DNA from: Brachybacterium sp. UMB0905
GTDB lineage: Bacteria > Actinomycetota > Actinomycetes > Actinomycetales > Dermabacteraceae
DNA: 64,000 nt
Assembly (NCBI RefSeq): GCF_002871795.1
Contig: NZ_PNHL01000002.1
Location: 242,232-306,231 of the forward strand
Direction: 5' to 3'
The notes under the pieces were generated by a model. That model was not told where the DNA came from. It was given only the letters and a program-made list of their open reading frames with translations, and did not search any database. The position numbers and the translations under genes are program-made. Shown here piece by piece: positions 39,627 through 49,049 of the stretch (within the stretch, counting starts at the first letter, position 1; the number at the start of each line of letters is the position of its first letter).

Positions 39627-39673
39627 GCGCAGCGCTCTCGCGCACGCCGCAGGGTGCGCGCCCCAGACCGGAT

Positions 39674-39705
39674 GGACGGCGGGTCCCCACCAGGGCCCGC
39701 CGTCC
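39674..39705 (+). terminator. Terminator-like hairpin after ilvC
   Basis: GGACGGCGGG and CCCGCCGTCC form a perfect 10-bp stem around a 12-nt loop, followed by TCTAT. It closes the ilvBNC group. Confidence 0.65.
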
Positions 39706-39768
39706 TCTATCGTGCTCGGGTGGTTCCAGCGTGGAGCCGACAGCACACGGGGATGGGGGAGACGCCGC

Positions 39769-41085
39769 ATGATGCGCAGCGCACGAGACACCGCACGCAC
39801 GATGACCACGCGCCGCACCGCCCTGGCGGGTCTGGGGACGCTCGGCGTGGTGAGCGCCGCAAGCGCCTGCTCGCTGCTACCGGGCCTCGGCGGGGAGAAG
39901 GACCCCGTGCCGTCCGGTGGGGGGAAGGACCAGCCCGAGCCCAGCGACGGCGGCGAGGAAACGACGCCGGCGGATCCGTTCGTGGACTGGGCGACGATCG
40001 CGGACCTCGAGAGCGTCGAGGTGGACCTCGTTGCCGCGGATGAGCGATACGGCACGACGACGGGGACCCTTGAGCGCAAGGACCGCTTCGGCAGCTGGAC
40101 GAGCCTCGGCTTCCCCGAGGACAGCCCGATGCGCACCGACACGCCGCGGGCGGTGGATCCCGCGGCGCTCGAGGTCGATGATGAGAAGACCCTGAACGGC
40201 TTTTCCTCGAACGCCCTGCGGACCAATGCCGTGGTCCTGCTGGATACCCCTCTGCTGTTCGAGGCGGACAACGGGCGGTACGAGGAGGTCGCCCCCGCGG
40301 TGCTCGAGCCCCTGGGCCTCGCCGACGTGGTGGACCCGGCCAACTTCCACCAGCTCTTCGAGAATTCGCCGGTCTCCGCCTCCCCGGATCCCGAGCAGGG
40401 GCTCCCCGAGCTGTTCGGCATCGAGCCGGCACCGTACGACCCGGAGGCGGTGCGCATGCATGTGCTCTCCCACGGCATGGTGGTCGACCGTAACTCCCCC
40501 CAGTTCGAGGGGAACCGCTATATCTCCACGGTGCTCGGAGCCACCCCGGTCACCCTGGATGGGGAGGAGCGGATCCTCTACCGCACGAGCACGTTCATGG
40601 CCGGGATCGATGATCCCGGCAGCATGCTTTACCTCGGCATCGGCATCGGGTACACCGTGGGGCCGGTCCTCGAGGATCCGCTGGTGCTCCCGGTGCTGGC
40701 GGCGAGCGAGGTGCCCTCCGACTGGGTCGAGCACACCAAGGATCAGCTGACCATGCGTTTGCCTGCAGACCTGGGGGATCCGGAGGATGTCGAGGTCACC
40801 CTGCACTTCGGCGGGAAGGGCGCCTCGAACTTCGTCATGCATCACCGGATCGGAGCGACCTCGCCCTATCCACTCTCAGACGGTACGCATGCTGTGCGCG
40901 GTGAGGTCGACGGTGCGGAGCTGGCGGTCGTCGCCGCGCAAACTATGCACGATGGCTCTACCGGCCTGTGGTTCACGATCCATGGCCCCGAGGACACCTA
41001 CTGGCTGCGCATCACCGATCTCACCGAGGACGAGGCGGCGACCCTCGCTCCGCAGATTCTCGGCGGCTTGCGTCTTACATCGTGA
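39769..41085 (+). CDS. Secreted lipoprotein of unknown function
   Basis: A 438-residue protein. A basic N-terminus (MMRSARDTARTMTTRRTAL) leads into a hydrophobic segment and lipobox SASAC, then a Gly/Pro/Asp-rich linker. The mature part has alternating strands and helices with no domain I recognise (FPEDSPMRTDTPRAVDPAAL; TVLGATPVTLDGEERILYRTS; GIGYTVGPVLEDPLVLPVL). ATG 39769 has GGGGGA 8 nt upstream; ATG 39802 (MTTRRTAL) is a good alternative for the signal peptide. TATCGT near 39708 is a possible -10. It sits between ilvC and serA without evident functional link. Confidence 0.65.
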   Translation: MMRSARDTARTMTTRRTALAGLGTLGVVSAASACSLLPGLGGEKDPVPSGGGKDQPEPSDGGEETTPADPFVDWATIADLESVEVDLVAADERYGTTTGTLERKDRFGSWTSLGFPEDSPMRTDTPRAVDPAALEVDDEKTLNGFSSNALRTNAVVLLDTPLLFEADNGRYEEVAPAVLEPLGLADVVDPANFHQLFENSPVSASPDPEQGLPELFGIEPAPYDPEAVRMHVLSHGMVVDRNSPQFEGNRYISTVLGATPVTLDGEERILYRTSTFMAGIDDPGSMLYLGIGIGYTVGPVLEDPLVLPVLAASEVPSDWVEHTKDQLTMRLPADLGDPEDVEVTLHFGGKGASNFVMHHRIGATSPYPLSDGTHAVRGEVDGAELAVVAAQTMHDGSTGLWFTIHGPEDTYWLRITDLTEDEAATLAPQILGGLRLTS

Positions 41086-41181
41086 TCCAAGTGCCCGCAT
41101 GGCGGACGCGGCGATAGTCTGAGCGCGGCCATGGCGGCAGGCGGACCGCCTGCTGCCACCCCTGATCTGAAAGGCGCCCCT

Positions 41182-42786
41182 ATGACTCCCGTCGTGCTGC
41201 TCGCCGAGGAGCTCTCGCCCGCCACCCTCGAAGCCCTCGGCGAGGGAGTCGAGATCCGCCACGTGGACGGCACCGACCGGCCCGCCCTGCTGGCGGCCGC
41301 CGCCCAGGCCGACGCTCTCCTCATTCGCTCCGCCACCCAGGTGGATGCTGAGCTGCTCGCCGCGGCCCCGTCCCTCAAGGTCGTCGCCCGCGCCGGCGTG
41401 GGCCTCGACAATGTGGACGTCCCCGCCGCGACCGCTGCCGGGGTCATGGTCATCAACGCCCCCACCTCCAACATCACCTCCGCTGCTGAGCTCGCGATCG
41501 CCCTGATCCTCGCCTCCCTGCGGAACCTGGGCCGCGCCGATGCCTCCGTCAAGGCCGGCAAGTGGGAGCGCAAGCAGCTCACCGGCGTGGAACTGCTGGG
41601 CAAGACCGTCGGCATCGTGGGCTTCGGCCGCATTGGCCAGCTGGTCGCCGAGCGTCTCGCTCCCTTCGGCGTGCAGCTGCTCGCCCACGACCCCTACGTC
41701 AACCACACTCGCGCCGCCGAGCTCGGCGCCCGCGTGGTGGAGCTCGACGAGCTCATGCGCAGCGCCGACGTCATCACCGTCCATATGCCGAAGACCCCTG
41801 AGACCACCGGGATGATCGGCGCTGAGCAGCTGGCGCTCGCCAAGCCCGGCCTGCACCTGGTCAATGCCGCCCGCGGCGGGCTCATCGATGAACAGGCCCT
41901 CTACGACGCGCTGTCGACCGGCCGGATCGCCGGGGCGGCCCTGGATGTGTATTCGAGCGAGCCCCCCAGCCAGAGCCCCACTGCCGCACAGCTGCTGGAG
42001 CTGCCGAACCTCACCCTCACCCCGCATCTGGGTGCCTCCACCGCCGAGGCACAGGAGAAAGCCGGTGTGGCCGTGGCCCGCTCGGTGCGGCTGGCGCTCG
42101 CCGGAGAGCTCGTGCCCGATGCCGTGAACGTCGCCGGTGGGGCGATCGATGACCTGGTGCGCCCCGGCGTGGCGCTCGCCGACCGGCTCGGCCAGCTGTT
42201 CACCGCCCTCGCCGGTGAGGCCCCCGAGCTGCTGGACATCGAGGTGCGCGGCGAGATCGCAAGCCGGGACGTGACCGCCCTGAAGCTCTCCGCCCTGCGC
42301 GGCATGTTCCGCTCCGTGGTCACCGAACAGGTCAGCTACGTCAACGCCCCGGTCCTCGCCGAAGAGCGCGGCATCACCGTGCAGCTCGTGACCGACGAGA
42401 CCGCCGAACGCTTCCGGAATGTGGTGGGGTTGCGCGGCACCCTGCGCAACGGAGAGGTCATCCACGTGGCCGGCACCCTCTCCGGGGTCGATCAGGCCCA
42501 GAAGATCGTGCAGATCGGCGAGCACGCCATGGACGTGCCGCTCAGCGACCATCTGCTGCTGATCCGCTACGACGACGGCCCCGGCCTGATCGGCCGCTAC
42601 GGCGCGCTGCTGGGCGAGGCCGATGTCAACATCGCTGGCATGCAGGTCTCCCGCGCCGGCGACCACGTCGGCTCCGAGGCGCTCGTGGTGCTGAACCTCG
42701 ACTCGAGCGTCGAGCGCGAGGTCGCCGAGCAGATCGGTGCGGAGATCGGCGCCCACTCCATCCACGCTGTCGATCTCGTCTACTGA
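41182..42786 (+). CDS. serA: D-3-phosphoglycerate dehydrogenase SerA (long form with ACT domain)
   Basis: First step of serine synthesis. The 534 residues match the long actinobacterial type. The order is a substrate domain, a Rossmann domain ([20 protein letters not shown]), [17 protein letters not shown], the catalytic histidine in [17 protein letters not shown], an allosteric intervening domain and a C-terminal ACT domain ([25 protein letters not shown]). ATG 41182 ([11 protein letters not shown]) fits homologs. An in-frame ATG at 41131 sits 10 nt after TAGTCT and could give a form 17 residues longer. Feedback inhibition by serine through the ACT domain is expected. Confidence 0.95.
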   Translation: MTPVVLLAEELSPATLEALGEGVEIRHVDGTDRPALLAAAAQADALLIRSATQVDAELLAAAPSLKVVARAGVGLDNVDVPAATAAGVMVINAPTSNITSAAELAIALILASLRNLGRADASVKAGKWERKQLTGVELLGKTVGIVGFGRIGQLVAERLAPFGVQLLAHDPYVNHTRAAELGARVVELDELMRSADVITVHMPKTPETTGMIGAEQLALAKPGLHLVNAARGGLIDEQALYDALSTGRIAGAALDVYSSEPPSQSPTAAQLLELPNLTLTPHLGASTAEAQEKAGVAVARSVRLALAGELVPDAVNVAGGAIDDLVRPGVALADRLGQLFTALAGEAPELLDIEVRGEIASRDVTALKLSALRGMFRSVVTEQVSYVNAPVLAEERGITVQLVTDETAERFRNVVGLRGTLRNGEVIHVAGTLSGVDQAQKIVQIGEHAMDVPLSDHLLLIRYDDGPGLIGRYGALLGEADVNIAGMQVSRAGDHVGSEALVVLNLDSSVEREVAEQIGAEIGAHSIHAVDLVY

Positions 42787-42827
42787 CCACACCTGCTGCG
42801 AGACCACCCCTGCTGCGAAGGACACCC

Positions 42828-43907
42828 ATGACTGCCCCCACCTCACAGAACCCCACCTCGACCCTGCGCCTGGCCGTCATCGCCGGTGACGGCATCGGCC
42901 AGGAGGTCGTCCCACAGGGACTGCGTGCCCTGCGCGCGGCCCTCGAGCCCGTCGGCGTGCAGGTCGAGACCACCGAGGTGGACCTCGGCGCCGGCCGCTG
43001 GCACCGCACCGGGGAGACCCTCACGGATCAGGACATGGCCCAGCTGGCTGAGCACGATGCGATCCTGCTGGGAGCCGTGGGCGATCCCGGGGTGCCCTCC
43101 GGGGTGCTCGAGCGCGGCCTGCTGCTCAAGCTGCGCTTCGGCTTCGAGCACTACGTGAACCTGCGGCCCACTGTGTTGAGCGCCGGGGTGCCCTCCCCGC
43201 TCGCCGAGCCCGGTGAGGTGGATTTCCTCGTGGTGCGGGAAGGGACCGAGGGGCCGTACGTCGGCAACGGCGGCACCCTGCGCGAGGGCACCGACCTCGA
43301 GGTCGCCACCGAGGTCTCTCTGAACACCGCCGTGGGCGTGGAGCGCGTGGTGCGCTACGCCTTCGAGCAGGCCCAGCGCCGTCGCGGTCACCTCACCCTC
43401 GTGCACAAGCACAATGTGCTGGTCCACGCCGGTCGCCTGTGGCAGCGGATCGTCGACCGCGTCGCCGAGGAGCACCCGGAGGTCACCGTGGACTACGCCC
43501 ACGTGGATGCGGCGACGATCTACATGGTCACCGACCCCTCCCGTTTCGACGTCATCGTCACCGACAACCTCTTCGGCGATATCCTCACCGACCTCGCCGC
43601 GGCGATCGGCGGTGGCATCGGCCTGGCTGCGAGCGGGAACATCAACCCCACCGGTGACTTCCCCTCGATGTTCGAGCCCGTCCACGGCTCGGCCCCGGAC
43701 ATCGCCGGACAGGACCTCGCCGACCCCACCGCGACCGTGCTGTCCGTGGCGCTCATGCTCGACCACCTGGGGCACGTCGAACCGGCTGCCGCCGTTCGGG
43801 CCGCCGTCGCGAACGACCTCGCCGCCCGCGGCACCGACCCCGAGCTCGCCTCCCGCGGAACCCGCGCGATCGGCGATGCCCTGGTCCAGGCCATCACCGC
43901 GCGCTGA
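42828..43907 (+). CDS. leuB: 3-isopropylmalate dehydrogenase LeuB
   Basis: Oxidatively decarboxylates 3-isopropylmalate in leucine synthesis and, with CimA, 3-methylmalate on the citramalate route to isoleucine. It has 359 residues. Motifs are [57 protein letters not shown] and the metal/NAD region [30 protein letters not shown] lies 6 nt before the ATG. It is followed within 64 bp by ilvE and then cimA. Confidence 0.96.
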   Translation: MTAPTSQNPTSTLRLAVIAGDGIGQEVVPQGLRALRAALEPVGVQVETTEVDLGAGRWHRTGETLTDQDMAQLAEHDAILLGAVGDPGVPSGVLERGLLLKLRFGFEHYVNLRPTVLSAGVPSPLAEPGEVDFLVVREGTEGPYVGNGGTLREGTDLEVATEVSLNTAVGVERVVRYAFEQAQRRRGHLTLVHKHNVLVHAGRLWQRIVDRVAEEHPEVTVDYAHVDAATIYMVTDPSRFDVIVTDNLFGDILTDLAAAIGGGIGLAASGNINPTGDFPSMFEPVHGSAPDIAGQDLADPTATVLSVALMLDHLGHVEPAAAVRAAVANDLAARGTDPELASRGTRAIGDALVQAITAR

Positions 43908-43970
43908 GCGACGGATCCGCGCCGGATCTGCGAGACAATGACCCCACCCCCACGCAGCGAGGAGACCACT

Positions 43971-45062
43971 GTGAGCACGCTCGACTTCACCCCCACCTCC
44001 ACCACCCGTCGCATCGCCGACGACGAGCGTGCCCGCATCCTCGCCGCCCCCGGCTTCGGCACCCACTTCACGGACTTCATGGCCCACGCCCGGTGGACGA
44101 AGGAGGGCGGCTGGGCCGATGCCGCCCTCGTGCCCTTCGGTCCGATCCAGCTGTCCCCGGCCGCAGCCGTCCTCCACTACGGGCAGGAGGTCTTCGAGGG
44201 CCTCAAGGCCTTCCGCCACGCCGACGGGTCCGTGTGGACCTTCCGCCCGGGGGCCAACGCCGAGCGGATGCGGCGCTCCGCCCGCCGCCTGGCCCTGCCC
44301 GAGCTGCCCACCGAGGCGTTCGTCGCCTCCCTGCGCGCTGTCGTGCAGGCCGATGAGCCCTGGGTGCCGGAGGCCACGAGCGAGGAGTCGCTGTACCTGC
44401 GGCCCTTCATGATCGCCAGCGAGGAGTTCCTCGGGGTGCGCGCCTCCCACTGCGTGGACTATTACGTCATCGCATCCCCGGCCGGCCCCTACTTCCCGCG
44501 CGGTGTGCAGCCGCTGGTGGTGTGGATCACCGACGAGTACGCGCGCGCGGGCGCTGGCGGTACGGGTGCCGCCAAGTGCGGCGGCAACTATGCCTCCTCC
44601 CTGCTGGGCAAGGTGGAGGCTAGCGAGCAGGGGGCCGATGAGGTCCTGTTCCTGGACTCCGAGACCCACACCGCGATCGATGAGCTCTCCGGCATGAACG
44701 TCTTCGCCCTGACCGATGACGGCCGCCTGCTGACGCCGCGGCTGACCGGCTCGATCCTCGAGGGCGTCACCCGCGCCTCGATCCTGCGCCTGGCCGCTGA
44801 GCGCGGCCTCGAGGTCGCCGAAGAGCGCCTGATCATGTCCGATGTGCTGGACCGCATCGCCGCCGGGACGATCACCGAGATGTTCGCCTGCGGCACCGCC
44901 GCGGTCATCAACCCCATCGGCGAGTTCCGCTCCCGCGACGGCTCCTGGACCATCGGCGACGGTGGCTCCGGGGAGATGACTCTCGCCCTGCGGCAGGAGC
45001 TCACCGACATCCAGTACGGCCGCATCCCGGATCGGCATGGCTGGCTGACCCAGCTGGTGTGA
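43971..45062 (+). CDS. ilvE: Branched-chain amino-acid aminotransferase IlvE
   Basis: A PLP enzyme (fold type IV) for the last step to valine, leucine and isoleucine. It has 363 residues. The Schiff-base lysine is in GTGAAKCGGNYASSLLGK. Other features are YGQEVFEGLKAFRHADGS, LYLRPFMIASEEFLGV, LDSETHTAIDELSGMNVFAL and CGTAAVINPIGEF. The GTG at 43971 has GAGGAG 6 nt upstream and is preferred over the ATG at 43938, which would add PPPRSEE-like sequence. GACAAT at 43934 is a possible separate -10. Confidence 0.95.
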   Translation: MSTLDFTPTSTTRRIADDERARILAAPGFGTHFTDFMAHARWTKEGGWADAALVPFGPIQLSPAAAVLHYGQEVFEGLKAFRHADGSVWTFRPGANAERMRRSARRLALPELPTEAFVASLRAVVQADEPWVPEATSEESLYLRPFMIASEEFLGVRASHCVDYYVIASPAGPYFPRGVQPLVVWITDEYARAGAGGTGAAKCGGNYASSLLGKVEASEQGADEVLFLDSETHTAIDELSGMNVFALTDDGRLLTPRLTGSILEGVTRASILRLAAERGLEVAEERLIMSDVLDRIAAGTITEMFACGTAAVINPIGEFRSRDGSWTIGDGGSGEMTLALRQELTDIQYGRIPDRHGWLTQLV

Positions 45063-45069
45063 GGCCGCG

Positions 45070-46728
45070 ATGACCAGCATGCCCACGTCCGTCACGCCCA
45101 CGCCCGTCGCTCCCCGCGAGGGCTTCCACCTGTACGACACCACCTTGCGCGATGGCTCCCAGCAGGAGGGCCTCACGCTCTCGGTCGCCGACAAGCTCGC
45201 CGTCGCACGCCTGCTCGATGAGCTGGGCGTGACCTATATCGAAGGCGGCTGGCCCGGGGCGATCCCGCGGGACACCGAATTCTTCGCCCGCGCCGCCGCC
45301 GGGGAACTCGAGCTCGCCCACGCCCGGCTCGCCGCCTTCGGCGCAACCCGCAAAGCCGGCGTGTCCGTCACCGAGGATCCGCAGGTTGCCGCGCTGCTCG
45401 ACTCCCAGGCGCCGACGGTGACGCTGGTCGCGAAGTCCGATCTGCGCCATGTCACCCAGGCCCTGCGCACCACCGGCGAGGAGAACCTCGCCATGGTCCG
45501 CGACACGGTCGCCCACCTGGTGGCCGCAGGCCGCGAGGTGTTCGTCGACGCCGAGCACTTCTTCGACGGGTACCGTCACGACGCCGACTACACCACCAGC
45601 GTGCTGCTGGCCGCCCACGAGGCGGGCGCCGCGGGCCTCGTCCTGTGCGACACCAATGGCGGGATGCTCCCGCACCAGGTCACCGAGGTCATCACCGACC
45701 TCACCGCACGCCTGACTGCCGCTGGGGCGGGGCAGGCGCGGCTCGGCGCCCACACCCACGACGACACCGGCTGCGCGGTCGCCAACGCCCTCGCCGCCGT
45801 GCACGCCGGGATCACCCACGTACAGGGCTGTGTGAACGGCTACGGGGAGCGCACCGGCAACGCGAACCTCATCACCCTGATGGCGGACCTGCAGCTCAAG
45901 ATGGATCTGCCGCTCGTGCCGGAGGAGACCCTGGCCGACTCGACCCGCATCGCTCAGACGATCGGCGAGATCGTGAACCTTCCGGTGAATTCTCGCGCCC
46001 CGTACGCGGGCACGAGCGCCTTCGCCCATAAGGCCGGGCTGCACGCGAGCGCGATCCGCGTGGACCCGGACCTGTACCAGCACATCGACCCGCGGGTCGT
46101 CGGCAATGACATGCGCATGATCATCTCCGACATGGCCGGTCGCGCGTCGATCGAGCTGAAGGGCCGAGAGCTGGGCTTCGACCTGCAGGCCGAGCCGGAA
46201 CTGCTCACCCGTCTGGCCGCGACCGTCAAGCAGCGCGAGGCCGTCGGCTACTCCTATGAGGCGGCCGACGCATCCTTCGAGCTGCTGCTGCTGGACGAGC
46301 TGGGCCGGGTGCCCAGCTACTCTCGCGTGGAATCCTGGCGGGCCACCAGCCAGCTGGGCCGCGACGGTCAACTGGAGACCGAGGCGACGGTGAAGCTCGT
46401 GCCTCAGGATCGTGACGGCACCGTGCTGCCGAGCGCCCGGCAGGTCGCGATCGCCGAGGGCAACGGCCCGGTGCACGCCCTGGACCTCGCCCTGCGCGGC
46501 GCGCTGCGGCAGGCCCACCCGGAGGTCGACGACTTCGAGCTGCAGGACTTCAAGGTCCGCATCCTCGACTCCCAGCACGGCACCGACGCGACCACCCGGG
46601 TGCTCGTGCGCACTGCCGGGCGCGGACTTGAGTTCCAGACCGTCGGCGTCGGCCCCAATGTCATCGAAGCGTCCTGGGAGGCGATCTACGACGCCTACAC
46701 CTACGGGCTGCATAAGTCCGGAGTCTGA
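45070..46728 (+). CDS. cimA: (R)-citramalate synthase CimA
   Basis: Condenses pyruvate with acetyl-CoA to citramalate, giving a threonine-independent route to 2-ketobutyrate and isoleucine. It has 552 residues of the HMG-CoA-lyase-like family. Motifs are LYDTTLRDGSQQEGLTLS, YIEGGWPGAIPRD, AEHFFDGYRHD, metal-binding LGAHTHDDTGCAVAN and GCVNGYGERTGNANL. A C-terminal LeuA-type dimer/regulatory domain follows, ending ASWEAIYDAYTYGLHKSG. It resembles the 2-isopropylmalate synthase/homocitrate synthase-like set often labelled CimA. Location 7 bp after ilvE and near leuB favours citramalate synthase. Confidence 0.9.
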   Translation: MTSMPTSVTPTPVAPREGFHLYDTTLRDGSQQEGLTLSVADKLAVARLLDELGVTYIEGGWPGAIPRDTEFFARAAAGELELAHARLAAFGATRKAGVSVTEDPQVAALLDSQAPTVTLVAKSDLRHVTQALRTTGEENLAMVRDTVAHLVAAGREVFVDAEHFFDGYRHDADYTTSVLLAAHEAGAAGLVLCDTNGGMLPHQVTEVITDLTARLTAAGAGQARLGAHTHDDTGCAVANALAAVHAGITHVQGCVNGYGERTGNANLITLMADLQLKMDLPLVPEETLADSTRIAQTIGEIVNLPVNSRAPYAGTSAFAHKAGLHASAIRVDPDLYQHIDPRVVGNDMRMIISDMAGRASIELKGRELGFDLQAEPELLTRLAATVKQREAVGYSYEAADASFELLLLDELGRVPSYSRVESWRATSQLGRDGQLETEATVKLVPQDRDGTVLPSARQVAIAEGNGPVHALDLALRGALRQAHPEVDDFELQDFKVRILDSQHGTDATTRVLVRTAGRGLEFQTVGVGPNVIEASWEAIYDAYTYGLHKSGV

Positions 46729-46742
46729 GCCGCCCTCGCCCT

Positions 46743-46756
46743 GGCACGTTCGTGCC
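46743..46756. terminator. Short hairpin after cimA
   Basis: GGCACGTTCGTGCC is a perfect palindrome that can form a 5-bp stem with a 4-nt loop, 14 bp after the cimA stop. It is weak as a terminator and could instead be an operator for the protease gene. Confidence 0.35.
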
Positions 46757-46907
46757 GGTCCGAAAAGCCAGCATTGCTCCGACCTGCGGGGGAGTAGGCC
46801 TGAATTCGGCACCTCCTGCTCATGGCGTGATGTGGGACACCCCTTTTAGCGTTGCCGCACGGCCAATCGGCCGCACCATTTCCCCCATCACGGAAGGATC
46901 CCCAGCC

Positions 46908-47942
46908 GTGCTCAGCGACGATCACGTCACCTCTCCCACCCGCAGCCGCCTCATGGCCCGTCTCGGTCGTGCCTCGGGCGGCCTTGCCGTCGCCGCGATG
47001 CTCAGCATCGGTGGAGCGGGACTCGCCACTGCCGACGGCGGCGGTGACGACCTCGAGACCACGAGCTTCAGCCAGTCCGCGCAGGAGGACACTGAGGCGT
47101 ACTGGACCCCCGAGCGGATGGAGGCTGCCATCCCCGCCGATGAGCTGGTGGCCGATGCAGCTCCGGCTGATGGTGCCGTGGAGACCTCCGCCACCACCAC
47201 GATCCCGGGCGCCCAGGCCTCGCCGAAGGCTCAGGGCGGCAACGGGAAGGACCTGAAGAATGAGGATGGCTGGCCCGGCGAGGATGACCCCATCGCCACC
47301 GGCGACACCGACCACATCGGCAAGGTGTTCTTCACCGTGAACGGCCAGGACTACGTGTGCTCCGGCAACTCCGTGGCCTCCACGAACGGCAACACCGTCT
47401 CCACCGCCGGGCACTGCACCAATGAGGCCGGCACCTGGGCCAGCAACTGGGCCTTCGCCCCCGGCTACGACCATGGCGAGACCCCGCACGGCCTGTGGAC
47501 CGCCACCGAGCTGTACGCCCCCCAGCAGTGGGTCTCCGGTGAGGACATGAACTACGACGTCGCCTTCGCCGTGGTCGCCCCGGAGGACGGCATGGGCACC
47601 CTGACCGAGGCTGTCGGCGCCTCCGGCATCGAGTTCAACACCCAGCGCGGTTCGCTGATCACCTCCTACGGCTACCCGGCCGGGAGCCCCTTCGACGGAG
47701 AGTCGCTCGAGCAGTGCCAGGGCACGGGCTTCGATGACACCATCGGCGACACCGATGACCAGGCGATCGACTGCGATATGACCGGCGGCTCCTCCGGCGG
47801 CCCCTGGTTCATCGGCGATGGCCCCGATGGGCTGCAGATCTCCGTGAACTCCTTCGGCTACACCATGCAGCCGAACGTCATGTACGGCCCCTACCTGGGT
47901 GATGTGGCGCAGGAGGTCTACGAGACCGCGGCCAACGCCTGA
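46908..47942 (+). CDS. Secreted trypsin-like serine protease
   Basis: A 344-residue exported chymotrypsin-fold protease. The GTG start has GGAAGGA 9 nt upstream. The signal segment is GLAVAAMLSIGGAGLATADG, followed by an acidic ~95-residue propeptide-like stretch. The catalytic triad is visible: H169 in STAGHCTN, D217 in MNYDVAFAVV and S296 in TGGSSGGPWF. Two cysteine pairs (CSGN...HC and QCQG...IDCD) suggest disulfides. It resembles secreted glutamyl-endopeptidase-like or trypsin-like actinobacterial proteases. Upstream in-frame codons to 46752 include non-signal-like sequence and are rejected. Confidence 0.88.
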   Translation: MLSDDHVTSPTRSRLMARLGRASGGLAVAAMLSIGGAGLATADGGGDDLETTSFSQSAQEDTEAYWTPERMEAAIPADELVADAAPADGAVETSATTTIPGAQASPKAQGGNGKDLKNEDGWPGEDDPIATGDTDHIGKVFFTVNGQDYVCSGNSVASTNGNTVSTAGHCTNEAGTWASNWAFAPGYDHGETPHGLWTATELYAPQQWVSGEDMNYDVAFAVVAPEDGMGTLTEAVGASGIEFNTQRGSLITSYGYPAGSPFDGESLEQCQGTGFDDTIGDTDDQAIDCDMTGGSSGGPWFIGDGPDGLQISVNSFGYTMQPNVMYGPYLGDVAQEVYETAANA

Positions 47943-48004
47943 TCTGCAAGGCCGTCTGATCGGGCACACCGTCTGATCAAAGCCGTCTGATCCACGACGC
48001 AGCG

Positions 48005-48045
48005 GCGACGGGCGTCGCTCCCTCCCGGGGGGCGGCGCCCGTCGC
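48005..48045. terminator. Hairpin between the protease gene and the truncated amidohydrolase
   Basis: GCGACGGGCG (48005-48014) pairs perfectly with CGCCCGTCGC (48036-48045). Its right arm ends exactly where similarity to M20 amidohydrolases begins, so it abuts the probable deletion junction. Confidence 0.6.
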
Positions 48046-48046
48046 G

Positions 48047-49033
48047 TTGCCCATGGCCGAGCAGTCCGACAAGGAGTATTCGGCCGCGGGCGTGACCGTC
48101 ATCGATGAGCGCACCGGTGAGGAGACTCCGGTGGCGCACTCCTGCGGCCATGACGTCCACATCGTCGCGCTGCTGGGGGCGCTCGAGGCCCTGGCCAGCT
48201 GCCGCGATGCCTGGCAAGGCACCGTGGTCGGCGTCTTCCAACCCGCCGAGGAGATCGCCGCCGGGGCCCGTGACATGGTCGAGCACGGCATCGCCGAGGC
48301 GATCCCCACCCCGGAGGTATATCTGGGACAGCATGTGCTCGGCACCATCCCCGTCGGCCATGTGGGAACCCGCCCCGGGCCCGCGCTCTCCCAGGCCTGC
48401 TCGATGCGGATCACCCTGCACGGGCGCGGATCCCACGGCGCGATGCCGGACCTCAGCGTGGATCCGATCGTGCTGGGCGCCGCGATCATCACCCGGCTGC
48501 AGTCCGTCGTGGCCCGCGAGATCGCCCCGCACGAGACGGCGGTGCTGACCGTCGGCTCCTTCCACGCCGGGACCAAGTCCAACATCATCCCCGAGACCGC
48601 CGAGCTGCAGCTGAACACCCGCGCCTACAGCGCCGAAGTCGCCGATGCGCTCACCAGCGCCATCGAGCGGATCGTGCGCGCCGAATGCGCGGCCGCCCGC
48701 TGCCCGCGCGAACCCGAGATCGACATCTTCGACGAGTACCCGCTGACCACCAACGATGAAGAGGCGACCGCCCGCGTGCGGGCCGCGTTCGAAGAGCACT
48801 TCGGCAGCGACACGGTCACCATGGACCCGGTACCCGCCTCGGAGGACTTCTCCGTCGTCCCCGATGCCCTCGGCGTGCCCTACACCTACTGGGGACTCGG
48901 CGGGTTCGCCGAGCAGCCCGCCCCCGGCAACCATTCCCCGCAGTTCGCGCCGGACCTCCAGCCCACCCTGGACCGTGGCGCCGCCGCCCTGCTCGTGGCC
49001 GCAAACGCCTGGCTGGGGGAGGAGCAACGCTAG
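48047..49033 (+). pseudogene. M20-family amidohydrolase/peptidase lacking its N-terminal ~85 residues
   Basis: A 328-residue remnant of an M20D metal-dependent amidohydrolase (normally ~410-430 residues). Similarity begins abruptly at ALPMAEQSDKEYSAAG, which corresponds to the ADMDALP.AE segment about residue 85 of complete proteins. The preceding bases are the protease terminator. The remaining frame is intact to the stop, and all usual metal ligands are present: Cys/His in HSCGHDVH, Glu in FQPAEE, His in YLGQHV and His in PGNHSPQF. The missing part contributes the first strands of the catalytic core, so activity is unlikely. Neither TTG 48047 nor ATG 48053 has a ribosome-binding site. The start bases are a convention only. 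Confidence 0.8.
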
Positions 49034-49049
49034 GCGCCCGCAGCAGGGC

